Shown here one piece after another: positions 9,655 through 16,634 of a stretch of 64,000 bases of DNA (position 1 is its first letter; the number at the start of each line of letters is the position of its first letter). Source of the stretch: Bosea vestrisii. GTDB lineage: Bacteria > Pseudomonadota > Alphaproteobacteria > Rhizobiales > Beijerinckiaceae. The stretch spans positions 5,670,001 to 5,734,000 of the forward strand of contig NZ_CP126307.1 of the NCBI RefSeq assembly GCF_030144325.1, in the 5' to 3' direction. Under the pieces are notes generated by a model, which made no database searches, was not told the origin of the DNA, and worked only from the letters and a program-made list of their open reading frames with translations. A program made the position numbers and the translations under genes.

Positions 9655-9861
9655 CAGCTGTGATGTCCTGGTCAGCCGGGTCGCCCCCTCGACGGTGGGC
9701 CTGACGATCCGGCTGAGTGGACGATTCAACAGAGACCGCTGCACTGCAAGCACTGGCCGACGAAATTGTTGACAGCCGTTCACCGAACAGTCGGCGGCGA
9801 TAAGGAATTGATTAACGACGCAGGCCGCGCCGCGATCGGATTTGCCGTGCGGCGGACTTGC

Positions 9862-11043
9862 CTACAGCTTGAACACCTCCCGCGCAGTCTCATGGGCGCG
9901 GATATAATCCCAGTCATAGGTGACGCCGAGGCCGGGGCCGGCCGGGACCGGGAAGCAGCCATCCTTGTCGACGCCGTCGAGCTGGTCGCTGTAGCCGCAG
10001 GCATAGACCGGCGGCACCGCGTTCGGGCAATCGGGCCCGACCAAGGCCAATTCATAGAAATTGGTGTTGCGGGTCGCGGCCATGCAGTGGCGATGCGCCG
10101 GGCCGCAGGCATGGATCTCGACGTCGACGCCGAAGGCTTCGGCGAGATGGGCGATCTTCATCGCACCGGTGATGCCGAGGTCGTATTCCGGATCGGAGCG
10201 CAGTGCGTCGGTGCCGCCATTGATCAGGAAATCGGCCTTGGGCTCGAATCCACGCAGATATTCGGTCTGCAGGATCGGCGTCTTCAGCGCATCGCGCAGC
10301 TTCTTGTGAGCGAAGGCCGAGACGCCGCAATCGCGCATCGGGTCCTCGTACCAGAAGTAATTGCCCTCGTCGCAGGCGCGCCCGACATAGAGCGCGTCGG
10401 CGAAGGTGCGAAGCTCGTTGGCCGGGTCGAGCATCAGGGTCATGCGGTCGCCGACCGCTTTCGCGACATGCAGGACGTTTGCGGCCTCCTCGCGCGCATC
10501 GCCATCGTGCCAGCCATGGACCTTGAAGGCGCGATAGCCGAGGTCGTAGCACTGCTCGGCAAACTCGACGAAGGCTTGCGGGGAATCGAGCCCGCCATTG
10601 CGGTCGCCGTGATAGGTCGAGGCATAGGTCTTGAGCCTGCTGCGAAAGCCGCCGAGCAATTGCGAGACCGAGGCGCCGAAGCGCTTGCCGGCAAGGTCCC
10701 AGAGCGCGATGTCGATCGGCCCGATGCCCATGCCGTCATGCTGGCGGAGTTCCCGCTTCATGTCGTTCCAGATCTCCTCGCGGTGATCGGGATTGCGGCC
10801 GAGGATGTTGGGCGCGAGCGAGAGCGTTTGCGCCATGGTGGCGCGGGTGCCGCCCCAGTGCATGACATACTGCCCCTCGGCGCCGTCCTCGCTGCGGATG
10901 ACGACGGCGAACTTGGTCAGCTCCAGCTCGGAGTTCGGCTTGTAGCCGATATTGTAGATGGCCCGCGCATTCTCGGCCGAACGGCCGAGATTTCTGCTCT
11001 TGAACGAGAACTCGACGATCTCGACTTCGCTGACCCTGGTCAT
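9862..11043 (-). CDS. Enolase-superfamily (mandelate racemase-like) dehydratase
   Basis: A 393-residue enzyme of the mandelate racemase/muconate lactonizing group. The N-terminal capping domain is followed by a barrel with metal ligands in TLMLDPANE, FWYEDPMRD and ILQTEYLRG. The strand-2 acid/base motif reads FKVHGWHDG (K-x-H rather than the common K-x-K), and a His lies in DVEIHACGPAHRH. It is the last gene of an operon with a TRAP transporter and a GntR regulator, 10 bases after the DctM gene. Known relatives dehydrate sugar acids to 2-keto-3-deoxy acids, so I infer a sugar-acid dehydratase. The exact substrate is unknown. Confidence 0.88.
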   Translation of the reverse strand: MTRVSEVEIVEFSFKSRNLGRSAENARAIYNIGYKPNSELELTKFAVVIRSEDGAEGQYVMHWGGTRATMAQTLSLAPNILGRNPDHREEIWNDMKRELRQHDGMGIGPIDIALWDLAGKRFGASVSQLLGGFRSRLKTYASTYHGDRNGGLDSPQAFVEFAEQCYDLGYRAFKVHGWHDGDAREEAANVLHVAKAVGDRMTLMLDPANELRTFADALYVGRACDEGNYFWYEDPMRDCGVSAFAHKKLRDALKTPILQTEYLRGFEPKADFLINGGTDALRSDPEYDLGITGAMKIAHLAEAFGVDVEIHACGPAHRHCMAATRNTNFYELALVGPDCPNAVPPVYACGYSDQLDGVDKDGCFPVPAGPGLGVTYDWDYIRAHETAREVFKL

Positions 11044-11053
11044 GTGAATTCCC

Positions 11054-12326
11054 TTAAAAACCGGCGACGTGCGGCAGCCAGAGGCTTAAGGCGGGCACGT
11101 AGGTGATGATGGCGAGCGCGACGACGAGGGCGATCAGGAAGGGCCAGAGCTCGCGGAAGAGCGGGCCGAGCCTGACTTTCGTGATCGCCATGGCGACGAA
11201 GCAGAGCACCCCGACCGGCGGGTGGACCTGGCCGATGACGAGGTTGACCAGGAGCACGATGCCGAAATGCACCAGGTCGATCTGCAGCGACATCAAGAGC
11301 GGCAGCAGGATCGGCACCAGGATGATCATGATGGCGATCGTCTCCATGAACATGCCGGCGATCAGCAAAGCGATGTTCAGGATCAGCAGCACGACCAGGG
11401 GATCGGTCGAGATCGAGCTCATATAGCTGGTGACGAGCTGGGGCGCCTGGCCGACGGCGAGGATCCAGCTGAACGGGGAGGCCGCCGCGACGATGGCAAG
11501 GATGACCGCCGTTTCGCGCGCCGTGCCGACCAGGATCGCCGGCAGGTCGGCGAGCCGGATCGAGCGGTAGACGAACATGCCGACGGCCAGCGAATAGGCG
11601 GCGGCGACGCCGGCGATCTCGGTCGCGGTGAACAAACCGGCGCGGAAGCCGACGATGATCAGCACCGGCATCAGCAGCGCCAGCGCGGCGTATTTGAACT
11701 CCTTCCAGAGATTGCCGAGCGAGAAGGCGCCGGCTGGCCGGAAGTCGCGCGTCAGCGCCAGGATCGCGATCGTGGCCATGATGCAGCCGGCCATGACCAG
11801 GCCGGGGACGATGCCGGCGACGAAGAGCTTGCCGAGCGAGACATTGGCCTGCCAGGCATAGACCACCATCAGGATCGAGGGCGGGATGATCGGCCCGAGC
11901 GTGCCGGCGACGGCCGAGAGCGCCGCGCCGAAGGCGCGCGGATAGCCCATCTTCTCGAGCTGCGGCACGAAGACCCGCGGCAGCGGCGGTATCGGCGACG
12001 GAGGAGCCGGAGATGCCGGAAAGGAAGACCTCGCCGACGACCAATGTATGGGCCGGGCCGCCGCGGATGTGTCCGACCAGCGCCTTGGTGAAGCTGAACA
12101 GGCGCTCGGAAATGCCCGACGCGTTCATCAGCGAGCCCGCGAGCGTGAAGAGCGGGATCGCCAGCAGCGGGAAGGACTGCACGCCGGCGACGATGCGCTG
12201 CGCCGCCACGGTGAGCGGGATGCCTTCCATCGAGATCGCCAGCAGGGCCGAGCCGGCCATGGCGATCCAGATCGGCGTGCCGACCACGAGCATGACGGCG
12301 AAGGAGACGAGGAGGATTGTCACCAT
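11054..12326 (-). pseudogene. TRAP transporter large permease DctM, frameshifted
   Basis: A DctM-type 12-helix membrane protein read in two frames. The N-terminal part (from ATG 12326) runs through GEVFLSGISGSSVADTAA and loses frame near 11974-11983. The remainder resumes as VFVPQLEKMGYPRAFGAALSAVAGTLGPIIPPS and continues to the C-terminus at 11054. Family members have three residues between DTAA and V(F/L)(V/I)P, so the loss of two bases (GC within a GCCGGCCGGG-like stretch) fits best; repaired length is 424, normal for DctM. It lies 5 bases after DctQ and 10 bases before the enolase-family gene. If the break is real the transporter is dead; a sequencing error is at least as likely. Confidence 0.85.
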
Positions 12327-12331
12327 GGTCG

Positions 12332-12844
12332 CTAGTCCCGCGTCGTGATGTCGGACCAGAGCACGCCGGTGACGCCCTCATCGATCAGGTTGCGCAGGAG
12401 ATGCAGCAGCGAGAGCACGCTGCCGATGAAGAGCGGTGCGATCGCCCAGCCGGCGGAGATGCCGAGCATCGGCGTCAGGTTCGGTATCTCGCGCTGAAGA
12501 TAGCGCCAGGAGAAGAAGGTCAGCGTGCCCAGCACGATCGCGGTCGCGGCGAAGGCGAGCAGGCCGAAGGCGAAGCAGAGCCAGCGCGGCGCGAACAGCA
12601 CGACGACGTCGATGATGATATGCGTGCGGGCATGGAAGGCGTTGGCGATGCCGAGGAAGATCATCCAGCCGAACAGGATCAGGATGAGCTCCTCGGACCA
12701 GGTCAGCGGATCGCTGAGCACGTAGCGGAAAACCACGGCGGCGCAGACCAGCGTGGCGATTGCGGCGTGCAGCACCGCGAGAAAGGCATTCTCCACGCGG
12801 CTCGACCAGTCGTCGAGCCGCCGGATCAGGGTGAGGCCGGTCAT
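12332..12844 (-). CDS. TRAP transporter small permease DctQ
   Basis: A 170-residue membrane protein with four predicted helices and the DctQ pattern: VVFRYVLSDPLTWSEEL between helices 1 and 2, then FLGIANAFHARTHIIID, which is the family's R-x-x-x-HI-x-(I/V)D region. It sits between DctP (8 bases upstream in transcription) and DctM (5 bases downstream) and forms the membrane complex with DctM. The set probably imports the sugar acid processed by the enolase-family enzyme. Confidence 0.9.
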   Translation of the reverse strand: MTGLTLIRRLDDWSSRVENAFLAVLHAAIATLVCAAVVFRYVLSDPLTWSEELILILFGWMIFLGIANAFHARTHIIIDVVVLFAPRWLCFAFGLLAFAATAIVLGTLTFFSWRYLQREIPNLTPMLGISAGWAIAPLFIGSVLSLLHLLRNLIDEGVTGVLWSDITTRD

Positions 12845-12852
12845 CGCTACGA

Positions 12853-13851
12853 CTAGCGCTTGCGCTGGGTGTCGATCGCCGCGACGACGCGGTCGAGATG
12901 GGCCTTGCCCCAGCGGCCTTCCATCGCGGTCGCCACGACCTTGGACTTGGCGGCAAAGGCGTCGCGATCGACGTCCTCGATGATCTTCGAGCGGCCGGAC
13001 TTGCGGATCTCCTCCAGCATCGAGGCTTCGCGCTTCTGCTGGAGATAGGTGTTCATCGCCGAGGCGCGGGCAGCTTCCGCGAACAGGACCTCGCGATGCT
13101 CCGGCTTAAGCCGGGCGAGACTGTCCTTGTTGATGACGATCATGTTGTTCTGAAGCATGTGCCGGGTCATCGCGACATAGCCCTGCACCTCATAGAACTT
13201 GCGCGAGAAGATCGTCGGGATCGGGTTCTCCTGGCCGTCGACCGTCTTCTGCTGGAGCGCGGTATAGACCTCGCCGAAGGGTACCGGCGTCGGTGCAGCG
13301 CCATAGGCCTTGATCATCTCGACCCAGACCGGGCTCTCCGGCACGCGGATCTTGAGCCCGTGCATGTCCTCGGGCTTCTTCACGGCGCGGTCGAGCGTCG
13401 TCATGTTGCGCCAGCCCCAGTACCAGATGCGGGTCACCGGCACGATGTTGTGCTTGTCGCGCAGCTCGTCGAAGACCGGATCGAAGGCGTCGGAGCGGAT
13501 CACCGCCTCGGCCTCGGTCCAGTCCTTCCAGAGGAAGGGCGCGCTCGGGATTTCCAGCGCCGGCACCAGCGAGGACGCCGCCGCCATCGACGGCGCGGAG
13601 AGGTCGAGCGCGCCTTCCTTGACCTGCTTGAAGAGGTCGACCTCCTTGCCGAGCTGCTCGGCCGGGAAGACGTTGATGGTGACTGCGCCGCCCGTGCCCT
13701 TCTTCACCCGATCGGCGAATTCCTGGAAGAGCTCGCCGGCGATCTCGGCGGTGGTGTTGGCGTGGCCGAAGCGCAGGGTCTGCGCCTGTGCTGCGCCGGC
13801 GAGGAAGCTGCCGGCGATCAGTGCCGCGGCGGCGATGCGTCTCAAACTCAT
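12853..13851 (-). CDS. TRAP transporter solute-binding protein DctP
   Basis: A 332-residue periplasmic protein with a signal peptide (MSLRRIAAAALIAGSFLAGAAQAQ) and DctP-family features: LRFGHANTTAEIAGELFQEF at the start, FPAEQLGKEVDLFKQVKEGALD, the ligand-contacting Arg in MHGLKIRVPESPVW, and QQKTVDGQENPIPTI. It is transcribed after the GntR regulator and before DctQ. Family knowledge points to an organic or sugar acid as ligand, held by the conserved Arg. Confidence 0.92.
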   Translation of the reverse strand: MSLRRIAAAALIAGSFLAGAAQAQTLRFGHANTTAEIAGELFQEFADRVKKGTGGAVTINVFPAEQLGKEVDLFKQVKEGALDLSAPSMAAASSLVPALEIPSAPFLWKDWTEAEAVIRSDAFDPVFDELRDKHNIVPVTRIWYWGWRNMTTLDRAVKKPEDMHGLKIRVPESPVWVEMIKAYGAAPTPVPFGEVYTALQQKTVDGQENPIPTIFSRKFYEVQGYVAMTRHMLQNNMIVINKDSLARLKPEHREVLFAEAARASAMNTYLQQKREASMLEEIRKSGRSKIIEDVDRDAFAAKSKVVATAMEGRWGKAHLDRVVAAIDTQRKR

Positions 13852-13905
13852 GCGTTTTCTCCCTGATGTTGGACCGGGCCGTTTTCGGCCTCGGGGGCGT
13901 TGCGG

Positions 13906-14565
13906 CTATTTGATCAGCCGCTCGTAGGAACCTTCGAGATGCAGGCGCATGGCCTGCGCCGCCGCATCGGGATCGCCCGCTTCGAGGGCGTCGACGATGC
14001 GGAAATGTTCCTGATGGGTCAGGCCGACATCCTGCTCGCGGCTCAGGTAGAGCCGCGAGATGTGCAGGTGGAAGCGCAGGTCGTCATAGCTCTTCAGCGC
14101 GACCTGGTTGCCGGCAGCCTGCAGGATGATGCGGTGGAAGCGGTCGTCGCCCTCGGTGAAGGCGCGGTGGCTGCGATACTCGCGCGAGGGTGCGCCGGCC
14201 TTCATGATCGCGACCTCGTCGCGCAGCGCCTTGATGACATCGGGGCCGGGTTTGCGCCGCGCGGCCTCGGCTGCGGCCCAGGGCTCGATCACGCCGCGGA
14301 AGCTGTAGACATCCTCGTAATAGCGCTGATCGGGCAGGGGCGCGGTGGCGAATCCGATGAACGCCTCGGCCTTGACCAGCCCCTCGGCGACGAGCCGCGC
14401 CAGCGCCTCACGGATCGGCGTCGATGAGACCCCCAGCTCGCGCACCAGCCCGTCGACGATGAGCTTTTCGCCCGGCGCATAGGCCTGGTCGAGGATGCGC
14501 TCCTTGATCGCCTCGTAGACCTGGTCGCCGAGCACGACCCGCTCGATCTTGCGTGCGCCGTTCAA
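13906..14565 (-). CDS. GntR-family regulator with FCD domain
   Basis: A 219-residue FadR-subfamily regulator. The N-terminal winged helix includes VYEAIKERILDQAYAPGEKL and LGVSSTPIREALARLVAEGLV; the C-terminal all-helical FCD ligand domain carries the metal-site histidines in YRSHRAFTEGDDRFH and LTHQEHFRIVDALEAGD. It is the first gene of the TRAP/dehydratase operon, 54 bases ahead of DctP, so it most likely controls that operon and itself in response to the transported acid. A 14-base-period repeat just upstream of its start is a candidate operator. Confidence 0.9.
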   Translation of the reverse strand: MNGARKIERVVLGDQVYEAIKERILDQAYAPGEKLIVDGLVRELGVSSTPIREALARLVAEGLVKAEAFIGFATAPLPDQRYYEDVYSFRGVIEPWAAAEAARRKPGPDVIKALRDEVAIMKAGAPSREYRSHRAFTEGDDRFHRIILQAAGNQVALKSYDDLRFHLHISRLYLSREQDVGLTHQEHFRIVDALEAGDPDAAAQAMRLHLEGSYERLIK

Positions 14566-14573
14566 AACTCTAC

Positions 14574-14596
14574 ATCCTGCATCTTGGATCGTGCAT
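14574..14596. promoter_or_regulatory. Tandem 9-bp repeat, candidate GntR operator
   Basis: ATCCTGCAT at 14574-14582 and ATCGTGCAT at 14588-14596 are near-identical direct repeats with a 14-base period, just upstream of the GntR regulator start (14565) and in the space divergent from nasT. FadR-type regulators commonly bind close to their own start. The link is inferred from position only. Confidence 0.35.
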
Positions 14597-14702
14597 GATT
14601 TAGAAGGATGCGAAACTCGCTGTCAATGTTGGCGCCGCGGAGGATCAGGAGGTCTGGCTCGAATCCTGCTTCCCGTCTTGAAGCAATGCGCATTCACAGA
14701 GC

Positions 14703-15287
14703 ATGACGTCAGACATCAAGATCCTGGTTGTCGATGCGAACCCGATCCGGGCGGCCATCATCGAAGAGGGGCTGCGCGAGGCCGGCTTCAGCGCCATCGT
14801 CCGAACTAGCGAGACGAAGGGGCTGGTCGCTGCCATCGTGCAGCACGACCCGGACGTCGTCGTGATCGACCTGGAGAACCCCAGCCGCGACGCGCTCGCC
14901 GACATGTTCCAGGTCAGCCGCCATGTCAGGCGGCCGATCACCATGTTCGTTGACCAGTCGGATGCCGGCCAGATCGAGGCCGCGGTCGAGGCGGGCGTCT
15001 CGGCTTATATCGTCGACGGCCTCCGGAAGGAGCGGATGCAGCCGATCCTGCAGACCTGCATCAGCCGCTTCAACGCCTTCAGCAAGCTGCGCGAGGAGCT
15101 CGACGAGGCCCGCTCGCAGCTCGACGAGCGCAAGCTCATCGACCGCGCCAAGGGCATCGTCATGCGCCTGAAGGGGCTGGGCGAGGACGAGGCCTACACC
15201 CTGATGCGCCGCACTGCGATGAACGAGAAGCGCAAGCTGGCCGACATCGCCCGTTCGATCATCACTGCCGCCGAGGTGTTGAAATGA
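14703..15287 (+). CDS. nasT: ANTAR-domain antiterminator NasT
   Basis: A 194-residue regulator with an N-terminal receiver-like domain (ILVVDANPIRAAIIEEGL, VVVIDLENPSRD) and a C-terminal three-helix ANTAR RNA-binding domain from about residue 135 (ERKLIDRAKGIVMRLKGLGE, AYTLMRRTAMNEKRKLADIA). It overlaps the nasS start by 4 bases. Family knowledge: NasT binds leader RNA with two hexaloop hairpins and prevents termination when NasS releases it in the presence of nitrate or nitrite. Exactly such an RNA occurs at 16496-16553 ahead of nrtA, which strongly supports the assignment. Confidence 0.95.
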   Translation: MTSDIKILVVDANPIRAAIIEEGLREAGFSAIVRTSETKGLVAAIVQHDPDVVVIDLENPSRDALADMFQVSRHVRRPITMFVDQSDAGQIEAAVEAGVSAYIVDGLRKERMQPILQTCISRFNAFSKLREELDEARSQLDERKLIDRAKGIVMRLKGLGEDEAYTLMRRTAMNEKRKLADIARSIITAAEVLK

Positions 15288-16330
15288 CCCTGCGCCTGCG
15301 GATCGGCTTCCTGCCGCTGGTCGATGCGGCCCTGCTGGTCGCTGTCGCCGATACCGGAATCGCCGACGCTCACGGGCTCGCGCTCGAACTCGTGCGCGAC
15401 GTGTCCTGGTCGAACCTGCGCGACCGCCTGCATGTGCGCCTGCTCGACGCCGCGCATATGCTGGCACCGGCGGCAATCGCCTCGACGCTCGGCATCGGTG
15501 GCGTCACCGCGCCAATGGCGGCCCCGATCCTGCTGAACCTGAACGGCAATGCGCTCACCGTATCGGCGCGCCGCTTCGATGAGATGGCGCGCGTTGCGAC
15601 AGGCGATCTGGCGGACCCGCTGGTCTCAGCGCAGGCGCTCGCGACGCTGATCTCCGCCCGCAAGGCGTCTGGCCTGCCACCGCTCGCCTTCGCCGCGGTC
15701 TTCGGCTTCTCCTGCCACACCTATCTGCTGCGCGACTGGATGGCGCTCGCCGGTATCCGCCTCGGCGAGGATGTCCGGCTCGAGATTGTGCCGCCGGTCC
15801 GCACGGTCGAGGCGCTGGCCAGCGGCGAGGTCGACGGCTTCTGCGCCGGCGCGCCCTGGAACACCCTGGCAGTGGAGGCCGGCGCCGGCGCGATCCTGCA
15901 TTGCGGCGTCGATCTCATGCCGGATTTGCCGGAAAAGGTGCTGGCCTGGCGCGCCGATGACGTCGATCGGCGAAGCGAGGCAGTCTCGCGCCTGAACGCG
16001 GCGTTGATAGAAGCGAGTCGCTGGGTCTCGGACGAAGCGAATTGGCCTAGCCTCGCCCGCTTGCTCGCGGCCCCCGATCGCCTCGCGGCGCCCGCCGCCT
16101 TGATCGAAGCGATCCTGCGTGGCGACATCGTCCAGGGCGGCGGGCGGCCGCTCCGGCAGGTGCCGTCCTATATCCGCTTCGACAGCGCTGCGATCCATCC
16201 CGATCCAGCTCAGGCCGACCGCCTGCTCGCCGCAATGGCGCGGGCCGGGCAGGTCGTGGTTACGCCCGATTTGACCGAGCGGGCGCGGGCGGTCTTCAGG
16301 CCGCTCGTCACAGAAGCGCTGCAGGGATGA
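15284..16330 (+). CDS. nasS: Nitrate/nitrite sensor NasS, NrtA-like
   Basis: A 348-residue protein with the fold of nitrate-binding proteins (NrtA/CmpA) but without a signal peptide, so it is cytoplasmic: it begins MTLRLRIGFLPLVDAALLVAVAD. Typical stretches are VSWSNLRDRLHVRLLDAAHML, GEVDGFCAGAPWNTLAVE and FSCHTYLLRDWM. Its ATG overlaps the nasT stop (ATGA), which fits 1:1 co-translation. In the known system NasS sequesters NasT without nitrate and releases it when nitrate or nitrite binds. A 304-base regulatory region follows. Confidence 0.94.
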   Translation: MTLRLRIGFLPLVDAALLVAVADTGIADAHGLALELVRDVSWSNLRDRLHVRLLDAAHMLAPAAIASTLGIGGVTAPMAAPILLNLNGNALTVSARRFDEMARVATGDLADPLVSAQALATLISARKASGLPPLAFAAVFGFSCHTYLLRDWMALAGIRLGEDVRLEIVPPVRTVEALASGEVDGFCAGAPWNTLAVEAGAGAILHCGVDLMPDLPEKVLAWRADDVDRRSEAVSRLNAALIEASRWVSDEANWPSLARLLAAPDRLAAPAALIEAILRGDIVQGGGRPLRQVPSYIRFDSAAIHPDPAQADRLLAAMARAGQVVVTPDLTERARAVFRPLVTEALQG

Positions 16331-16370
16331 AATTCTAGGCATGCCTTAAAATTGTGCAGATGCGATAGAA

Positions 16371-16385
16371 TTGTGCGGCGCACAA
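16371..16385. promoter_or_regulatory. Perfect inverted repeat upstream of nas promoter
   Basis: TTGTGC-GGC-GCACAA is a perfect 15-base inverted repeat about 80-95 bases upstream of the -24 element of the nas promoter. An additional AATTGTGC-like half-site lies about 20 bases before it. It is in the zone where enhancer-binding proteins act, but its half-sites point the opposite way from textbook NtrC sites, so the binder is unknown. Confidence 0.45.
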
Positions 16386-16404
16386 AAGTGGATGATGGGC
16401 GCCG

Positions 16405-16428
16405 ATTACCTCCGCATATCGAGGTAAT
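16405..16428. promoter_or_regulatory. Inverted repeat ATTACCTC/GAGGTAAT
   Basis: Perfect 8-base arms ATTACCTC (16405-16412) and GAGGTAAT (16421-16428) with an 8-base spacer lie between nasS and the nas promoter. The region is AT-richer than its surroundings. It could be an operator or part of a transcription end for nasTS, but no T-run follows the hairpin, so a protein-binding site seems more likely. Confidence 0.4.
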
Positions 16429-16444
16429 TTGAAATAATTCAAAT
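16427..16444. promoter_or_regulatory. Inverted repeat ATTTGAA/TTCAAAT
   Basis: ATTTGAA-ATAA-TTCAAAT is a perfect 18-base inverted repeat. It overlaps the previous repeat by two bases and ends 21 bases before the -24 element. Its position close to the promoter suggests a regulator site. The binding protein is not known. Confidence 0.4.
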
Positions 16445-16465
16445 GCTTGCCGCCAGCCTTTGAGT

Positions 16466-16480
16466 TGGCACGGTCCTTGT
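16466..16480 (+). promoter_or_regulatory. Sigma-54-type promoter of the nas operon
   Basis: TGGCACGGTCCTTGT matches the -24/-12 consensus (TGGCAC-N5-TTGC) except that the -12 ends in GT rather than GC. The predicted start of transcription, about 12 bases downstream at 16491-16493, falls directly before the first ANTAR hairpin (16496), as expected for a leader RNA. Sigma-54 control would put the operon under nitrogen control by NtrC, which is known for nas genes in related bacteria. Confidence 0.65.
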
Positions 16481-16495
16481 AACGCTTGCCTCGAC

Positions 16496-16553
16496 CGCGG
16501 CCAATGTTGCCCGCGAGCAAGTTCGAAATCGGAACGCACAGCAACGCCGCTGT
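16496..16553 (+). promoter_or_regulatory. Dual-hexaloop ANTAR (NasT) target RNA
   Basis: Two hairpins with six-base loops. P1: CGCGGCC-AATGTT-GCCCGCG (16496-16515; six pairs plus one C/C mismatch next to the closing pair). P2: ACAGC-AACGCC-GCTGT (16538-16553; five pairs). Both loops have A at position 1 and G at position 4, the hallmark of ANTAR targets. P2 uses bases that also form the 5' arm of the terminator at 16543-16598, so NasT binding to P2 would block termination. This explains how nasT-nasS control the genes that follow. Confidence 0.85.
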
Positions 16554-16598
16554 CGAAGGGAGCCCGGCAGGGGCGCTTTCGCGCGGCGTTTTCGTTTT
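16543..16598 (+). terminator. Leader terminator controlled by NasT
   Basis: AACGCCGC (16543-16550) pairs with GCGGCGTT (16583-16590), followed by the T-rich stretch TTCGTTTT (16591-16598). The 5' arm is shared with loop and 3' strand of ANTAR hairpin P2, so the two structures exclude each other. It lies 37 bases before the nrtA start, which is right for leader attenuation. Confidence 0.75.
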
Positions 16599-16634
16599 CG
16601 CGGACACCAGACCGTTCACGAGGGAAAGCGATCG

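Noticed and set aside
9740..9861. TTGACA-containing plus-strand promoter at about 9770
   Set aside because: No plus-strand gene lies downstream and no convincing -10 element was seen.
9766..11106. 446-codon plus-strand frame opposite the enolase-family gene
   Set aside because: The minus strand encodes clear metal-ligand motifs; the plus frame has none.
16371..16385. NtrC binding site
   Set aside because: The half-sites read TTGTGC...GCACAA, opposite in direction to NtrC sites (GCAC...GTGC), so I list it only as an unassigned inverted repeat.
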